This document shows, piece by piece, positions 59,790 through 64,000 of a stretch of 64,000 nucleotides of DNA. The stretch's first letter is position 1. Each line of letters starts with the position of its first letter. The notes beneath the pieces are model-generated. The model searched no databases and had not been told where the DNA came from. It was given only the letters and a program-made list of their open reading frames with translations. The position numbers and the translations under genes were made by a program. The stretch is from JAEMQF01 sp963850525 (GTDB lineage: Bacteria > Pseudomonadota > Gammaproteobacteria > Burkholderiales > Burkholderiaceae_C), in NCBI GenBank assembly GCA_963850525.1, contig CAWKLQ010000004.1, forward strand, positions 744,001-808,000, read 5' to 3'.

Positions 59790-62375
59790 ATGGCCACCGA
59801 CATCGAAAAAGCCCCCGAAGCGCTCCAGCAACTCGTCGCGCAAGCCGACACCGGTGCGCGCAAGCCGCGCGGCGCTGCCGCGCGGGCGATCTTCGCCGTG
59901 TCGCTGGCGTGGGCGCTGTTCCAGCTCTGGTACGCGTCGCCGCTGCCGTTCACCTTCGGCGTCGGCATCTTGAACGACACCGAGGCGCGCGCGTTGCACC
60001 TGGGTTTTGCGTTGTTCCTGGCGTTTGCCGCGTGGCCGGCGTTTCGCCGTTCGCCACGCGGGCACGTGCCGCTGGTCGACTGGGTTCTCGCGCTGGCGGG
60101 TGCTTTTGCCGGCGCCTACCTGCTGCTGTTCTACAACCAGCTCGCCACCCGGCCCGGCCAACCGACAGCGATGGACATCGTGGTCGCGGCCAGCGGCATC
60201 GTCTTGCTGTTGGAGGCGACGCGGCGTGCCGTCGGCTGGCCGATGGCCATGCTGGCGATGCTGTTCATCGCCTACGCCATGCTCGGCCCCTACATGCCCG
60301 AGGTGCTGCAGCACAAGGGCGCGTCGCTGAACCGGCTCATGTCGCACCTGTGGCTGACGACCGAGGGCGTGTACGGCATCGCGCTCGGGGTCTCCACCGG
60401 CGCCATCTTCGTCTATGTGCTGTTCGGCACGCTGCTCGATCGCGCCGGCGGCGGCAACTACATGATGCAGGTCAGCTTTGCGGCGCTCGGCCACTTGCGC
60501 GGCGGACCGGCCAAGGTGGCGGTGGTGTCTTCCGCGCTCAACGGCATGATCTCCGGCAGCTCGGTCAGCAACGTCGTGTCGGGCGGCATCTTCACGATCC
60601 CGCTGATGAAGAAAGCCGGCTACGGCGGCGTCAAGGCCGGCGCGATCGAGACCATGAGTTCGGTGAACGGCCAGATCATGCCGCCGGTGATGGGCGCTGC
60701 GGCCTTTCTGATGGTCGAGTACGTCGGCATCCCGTATTCCGACATCGTCAGGCACGCGCTGCTGCCTGCCGTGCTGAGCTACATCGGCCTGTTCTACATC
60801 GTCCACCTCGAAGCGTTGAAGATGGGAATGAACCCGGTGATCGAGCGCGCGCCGCGCCCGCTGGCGACGAAGGCGCTGCGCTTCGGCCTCGGCCTGTCGG
60901 GAATGGTGATCGTGATCGGCGCGCTCTACTACTTGTTTGCCGCGATCAAGGCCGGTCTGGGCGCGGCTGCGCCATGGGCGATCGGCGTGGTCGTGCTGGT
61001 GCTGTACGCGATCAGCGTGCAGCAGGCGGCACGAAGCCCGGACCTGCCCGACGACATCGACATCGACAATCCCAAACCGCTCGACACCTGGCCCACGGTG
61101 CGTGCCGGCCTGCACTTTCTGCTGCCCATCGGCACGCTGATCTGGTGCCTGATGGTCGAAGAAATGTCGCCGTCGCTGTCGGCCTTCTGGGCCATCGCGG
61201 TGCTGATTCTGCTGATGCTGACGCAGCGCCCGCTGATCCTGTGGCTGCGCAATGAAGCCGTCGGCAAGGCCTGGGCGCAGGGCTGGAACGAAGTGATCAA
61301 CGGCCTGACCGACGGCTCGCGCAACATGATAGGCATCGGTGTGGCCACCGCGACCGCGGGAATCATCGTCGGCGGCATCACGCTCACCGGTCTGGGCCTG
61401 CGCATGACCGACTTCGTCGAGTTCGTGAGCCAGGGCAATGTGATCGTGATGCTGCTCTTCATCGCCTTCGTCTGCCTCGTGCTCGGACTGGGCGTGCCGA
61501 CGACGGCGAACTACGTGCTCGTCGCGACGCTGATGGCGCCGGTCGTCGTCGAACTCGGCGCGCAAAGCGGCTTGATCATTCCGCTCATCGCCGTGCACCT
61601 GTTCGTCTTCTATTACGGGATCATGGGCGACATCACGCCCCCGGTGGGCCTCGCGACATTCGCGGCGGCGGCGATCAGCGGCGAAGATCCGATCGAGACC
61701 GGCATCCAGGGCAGCATCTACGCGCTGCGCACGGTGATCCTGCCCTTCATCTGGATCTTCAATCCGCAACTGCTGTTGATCGACGTGAACTCGTGGCTCG
61801 AGGCGGCACTCGTTGCGGTCGCGTCGACTGCGGCGATGCTGGTCTTCACCGCGCTGACGATGAACTGGATGCGGGTTCGCATGAAGCTCTGGGAGTGGCT
61901 GTTGCTCGCGCTGGCCGTCGTGTTCCTGTTCCGCCCCGACTTCTTCATGGATCAATTTGCCGCCGAGTACCGCAGCGTGCCCGCCGCGCAAGCCTACGCC
62001 GTCGCCGCGCAGTTGCCGGCCGGCGAGCGCCTGGTGGCGGTGATCCAGGGCACCACGCTCGAAGGCCAGGCGCTGGTCAAGACGGTGGCCGTCAACCTCG
62101 GTGCGGCGAACCCGGACGGTCGCAAGCGCCTCGCCGCCGCCGGCCTGACGCTCACCGCGCAGGGCGACAAGATGCAGGTGCTGGCCGCCAAGTTCGGCAG
62201 CGCCGCGCGCAAGTCGGGCTTTGAAGAAGGCTTCGATGTGATCGAGGTCAAGCTGCCGAGCGGGCGCACCTCGCCGTATTGGTTCTACTTGCCGGGGCTC
62301 ATGCTGATCATGCTGGTGTGGTGGGCCCAAGGCCGACGCCTGAATTCCGTCCTTCCCCCGGCAATGCAGGCCTAG
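59790..62375 (+). CDS. TRAP transporter fused permease (4TM + 12TM, TAXI-associated)
   Basis: 861 residues from ATG 59790. The N-terminal ~200 residues carry DctQ-like membrane spans (ARAIFAVSLAWALFQLWYASPLPFTFG; LGFALFLAFAAWPAF; VDWVLALAGAFAGAYLLLFYNQLATRPG). The middle is DctM-like with SSALNGMISGSSVSNVVSGGIFTIPLMKKAGYGGVKAGAIETMSSVNGQIMPPVMGAAAFLMVEYVGIPYSDIV and GLGVPTTANYVLVATLMAPVV. The C-terminal ~150 residues (MDQFAAEYRSVPAAQ to PYWFYLPGLMLIMLVWWAQGRRL) form the extra DUF3394-type domain. Sodium-coupled importer with the TAXI protein. Confidence 0.94.
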   Translation: MATDIEKAPEALQQLVAQADTGARKPRGAAARAIFAVSLAWALFQLWYASPLPFTFGVGILNDTEARALHLGFALFLAFAAWPAFRRSPRGHVPLVDWVLALAGAFAGAYLLLFYNQLATRPGQPTAMDIVVAASGIVLLLEATRRAVGWPMAMLAMLFIAYAMLGPYMPEVLQHKGASLNRLMSHLWLTTEGVYGIALGVSTGAIFVYVLFGTLLDRAGGGNYMMQVSFAALGHLRGGPAKVAVVSSALNGMISGSSVSNVVSGGIFTIPLMKKAGYGGVKAGAIETMSSVNGQIMPPVMGAAAFLMVEYVGIPYSDIVRHALLPAVLSYIGLFYIVHLEALKMGMNPVIERAPRPLATKALRFGLGLSGMVIVIGALYYLFAAIKAGLGAAAPWAIGVVVLVLYAISVQQAARSPDLPDDIDIDNPKPLDTWPTVRAGLHFLLPIGTLIWCLMVEEMSPSLSAFWAIAVLILLMLTQRPLILWLRNEAVGKAWAQGWNEVINGLTDGSRNMIGIGVATATAGIIVGGITLTGLGLRMTDFVEFVSQGNVIVMLLFIAFVCLVLGLGVPTTANYVLVATLMAPVVVELGAQSGLIIPLIAVHLFVFYYGIMGDITPPVGLATFAAAAISGEDPIETGIQGSIYALRTVILPFIWIFNPQLLLIDVNSWLEAALVAVASTAAMLVFTALTMNWMRVRMKLWEWLLLALAVVFLFRPDFFMDQFAAEYRSVPAAQAYAVAAQLPAGERLVAVIQGTTLEGQALVKTVAVNLGAANPDGRKRLAAAGLTLTAQGDKMQVLAAKFGSAARKSGFEEGFDVIEVKLPSGRTSPYWFYLPGLMLIMLVWWAQGRRLNSVLPPAMQA

Positions 62376-62386
62376 GGGCCCAAAGC

Positions 62387-63718
62387 TTGCGCGCCACGAA
62401 CATCATCCACCGCAGCCTGCGCAGCAGCCCGCCACTGGCGGTCGGCGGCGAAGGCGTGTATTTGATCGACGCCGCCGGCAAGCGTTACCTTGACGCCAGC
62501 GGCGGCGCCGCCGTCTCGTGCCTCGGCCACGGCCACCGCGACGTGATCGCCGCGATGCATGCGCAGATCGACCGCCTCGCCTATGCGCACACGAGCTTCT
62601 TCAGCAGCGAGCCGGCCGAACAGCTCGCCGAGCACCTCGCTGCGCGCGCGCCCGCAGGCCTGGACCATCTCTACTTCGTCAGCGGCGGCTCCGAGGCTGT
62701 GGAGGCCGCGCTGAAGCTCGCGCGCCAGCATTTCGTCGAAATCGGCGAACCCGAGCGCACGTTGTTCATCGGCCGGCGCCAGAGTTACCACGGCAATACG
62801 CTGGGCGCGCTGGCTGTGGGCGGCAACGAGTGGCGGCGCAGGCAGTTCGCGCCGCTGCTGATGCCGGTGCTGCGCGTGGCACCGTGCTACGAGTACCGCG
62901 ACCGCCGTGACGGTGAAGCGCAAGCCGGCTACACGCAGCGCCTGCTCGACGAACTCGAAGCCGCGATCCAGCAAGCCGGCCCGCGGCACGTGATCGCCTT
63001 CTGCGCCGAGACCGTGGTCGGCGCCACGCTCGGCGCCGTGCCGCCGACGCCGGGGTACTTCAAAGGCGTGCGCGAGATCTGCGATCGACACGGCATCCTC
63101 TGGATCGCCGACGAAGTGATGTGCGGCATGGGCCGCACCGGAACCCTGCACGCGGTGGAACAGGAAGGCGTCGCTCCTGACCTGATGACCATCGCCAAGG
63201 GCCTGGGCGGCGGCTACCAGCCGATCGGCGCCGTGCTCGCCCACAAGCGCGTCATCGCGCCGCTGCGCGACGGCAGCGGCCTGTTCCAGCACGGCCACAC
63301 CTACCTCGGCCACCCCACGGCGTGCGCTGCCGCGCTGACGGTGCAGCGCGTGATCGAACGCGACGGCTTGCTGGCCCAGGTGCGCAGCCGCGGCGCGTGG
63401 CTGATGGCGGCGCTCCAGGAACGCTTCGCCAAGCACCCGCACATCGGCGACGTGCGCGGTCGCGGCCTGCTGATCGGCGTCGAGCTGGTGCGCGAGCGCG
63501 CCAGCAAGGCGTGTTTCGACCCGGCGCAAAAACTCCACGCCCGCATCAAGGCCCGTGCCTTCGCGAACGGCCTGTTGTGCTACCCGATGGGCGGCACCCT
63601 GGACGGCCTGCACGGCGACCATGTGCTGCTCGCGCCGCCCTTCATCGTCAGCGAAACCGAGTTGCAGACGATTGTCGAGACGCTGGCTCAATCGATCGAC
63701 GAGGCGCTTGCCGAGTGA
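62387..63718 (+). CDS. Class III (PLP-dependent) aminotransferase
   Basis: 443 residues from TTG 62387 (AGGGG 8-12 bases upstream); no ATG suits, as the frame further upstream lies in the permease gene. The PLP-binding Lys is in DLMTIAKGLGGGYQPIGAVLAHKRV; GSEAVEAALKLARQHFVE, SYHGNTLGALAVGGN, HGILWIADEVMCGMGRTGTLHAVEQEG and FQHGHTYLGHPTACAAALTVQRVI are further family blocks. Substrate class: omega-amino acids or amines with pyruvate or 2-oxoglutarate. It lies 11 bases after the TRAP permease and is probably co-transcribed, so it may act on the imported amino compound. Confidence 0.9.
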   Translation: MRATNIIHRSLRSSPPLAVGGEGVYLIDAAGKRYLDASGGAAVSCLGHGHRDVIAAMHAQIDRLAYAHTSFFSSEPAEQLAEHLAARAPAGLDHLYFVSGGSEAVEAALKLARQHFVEIGEPERTLFIGRRQSYHGNTLGALAVGGNEWRRRQFAPLLMPVLRVAPCYEYRDRRDGEAQAGYTQRLLDELEAAIQQAGPRHVIAFCAETVVGATLGAVPPTPGYFKGVREICDRHGILWIADEVMCGMGRTGTLHAVEQEGVAPDLMTIAKGLGGGYQPIGAVLAHKRVIAPLRDGSGLFQHGHTYLGHPTACAAALTVQRVIERDGLLAQVRSRGAWLMAALQERFAKHPHIGDVRGRGLLIGVELVRERASKACFDPAQKLHARIKARAFANGLLCYPMGGTLDGLHGDHVLLAPPFIVSETELQTIVETLAQSIDEALAE

Positions 63719-63858
63719 GACTTCGCGGTTTGCCGTGAGCCGGTTGACCCGACTGATCGGAATTCGCGTTCAATGAGTGAGATTTTGTGGCTGCCTTCGG
63801 CCCGTTGCTGCCGTTTGAACGTCCGCTTTGGGCGCGGTCACGCGTCGACGCAGGATAT

Positions 63859-63961
63859 TCGTCATCCCGGCGAAAGCCGGGATCCACCCGTGGAAGTCGC
63901 GCGTCCAGCGAAGCGTTCATCGCGTGCAACCGGTGGATCCCGGCTTTCGCCGGGATGACGA
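63859..63961. repeat. Dispersed-type palindromic repeat (30-bp inverted repeat)
   Basis: Arms 63859-63888 and 63932-63961 are perfectly complementary over 30 bp; each arm itself contains ATCCCGGCGAAAGCCGGGAT, a small hairpin. The loop is 43 bases. The CGTCATCCCGGCGAAAGCCG unit is a well-known dispersed repeat in beta- and gammaproteobacteria. It follows the aminotransferase gene; the last ~280 bases of the window contain no gene I can support. Confidence 0.92.
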
Positions 63962-64000
63962 GGTTGTTGGGCAAGCCTCGAGGCCACATCGAACGTCAGC

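Noticed and set aside
57369..62330. A 1653-codon open frame on the minus strand
   Set aside because: It is antisense to dppA, the binding proteins and the TRAP permease, all of which have strong family motifs. Its translation is rich in His, Arg, Asp and Gln, as expected of the antisense frame of high-GC genes.
63719..64000. A gene in the last 280 bases
   Set aside because: Short frames exist on both strands but lie over the dispersed palindrome and show no family motif or ribosome-binding site.

Overview
The window is high-GC DNA with compact operons, many 4-bp ATGA gene overlaps and numerous periplasmic-binding-protein transporters (Bug/TctC, TRAP, TAXI, Liv, Dpp). Together with a PEP-CTERM protein, an IS1111-type element and CaiB-type CoA-transferases, this points to a betaproteobacterium of the order Burkholderiales. 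That placement is an inference from gene style, not from a marker gene. I saw no rRNA, tRNA or CRISPR.

Layout. 1-2.6 kb: tail of a CoA-transferase gene, then three paralogous small secreted proteins, one of them behind a minus-strand sequence that reads as a GEMM-I cyclic-di-GMP riboswitch. 2.7-14.3 kb: a glycerol regulon (glpD-glpS-glpT-glpP-glpQ-glpU-glpV on the minus strand, divergent glpR, then glpK). Glycerol enters through an ABC transporter, is phosphorylated by GlpK and oxidised by GlpD. Two immunity-protein-like genes sit between glpR and glpK. 14.4-19.2 kb: chromate-resistance cluster (chrB, chrA, a superoxide dismutase-rhodanese fusion, an ornithine-cyclodeaminase-like gene, a second chrB-like gene). 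Both chrB-type genes carry a single-base frameshift. 19.2-21.5 kb: RidA, a thioesterase remnant, an epoxide-hydrolase-like enzyme and an unknown protein.

21.6-30.0 kb: a cluster of integron gene cassettes with six intact attC sites, one attC split by an IS110/IS1111-family element and one half attC followed by a second IS end, with no integrase gene in view (a CALIN). The cassettes encode a nucleotide-hydrolase/TIR-like protein, an AhpD-like protein, a membrane protein, a PEP-CTERM protein, a periplasmic binding protein, a SIR2-like protein and the BrnT/BrnA toxin-antitoxin pair. A broken TumE toxin with its surviving antitoxin lies just beyond. This is the most interesting part of the window: a store of defence-like and stress genes that has itself been attacked by an attC-targeting insertion sequence.

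30.1-47.7 kb: catabolic genes. They include a RibD-like reductase, a TfoX-domain protein, a PanB-like enzyme with a frameshifted phytanoyl-CoA dioxygenase gene, a GntR regulator, a TRAP transporter (DctPQM), an FAD oxidoreductase, a second phytanoyl-CoA dioxygenase-like protein, a Rieske oxygenase, a LysR regulator, a complete branched-chain-type ABC transporter (Liv) and a CoA-transferase. They look like uptake plus oxidative attack on an unidentified organic acid or amide. 47.7-57.7 kb: hemerythrin, AhpD-like protein, an unusual thiol dioxygenase-crotonase fusion, RraA-like aldolase, Bug protein and a dipeptide-type ABC transporter. 57.9-64 kb: a solute-binding protein without signal peptide, a TAXI-TRAP transporter, a class III aminotransferase and a long palindromic repeat.
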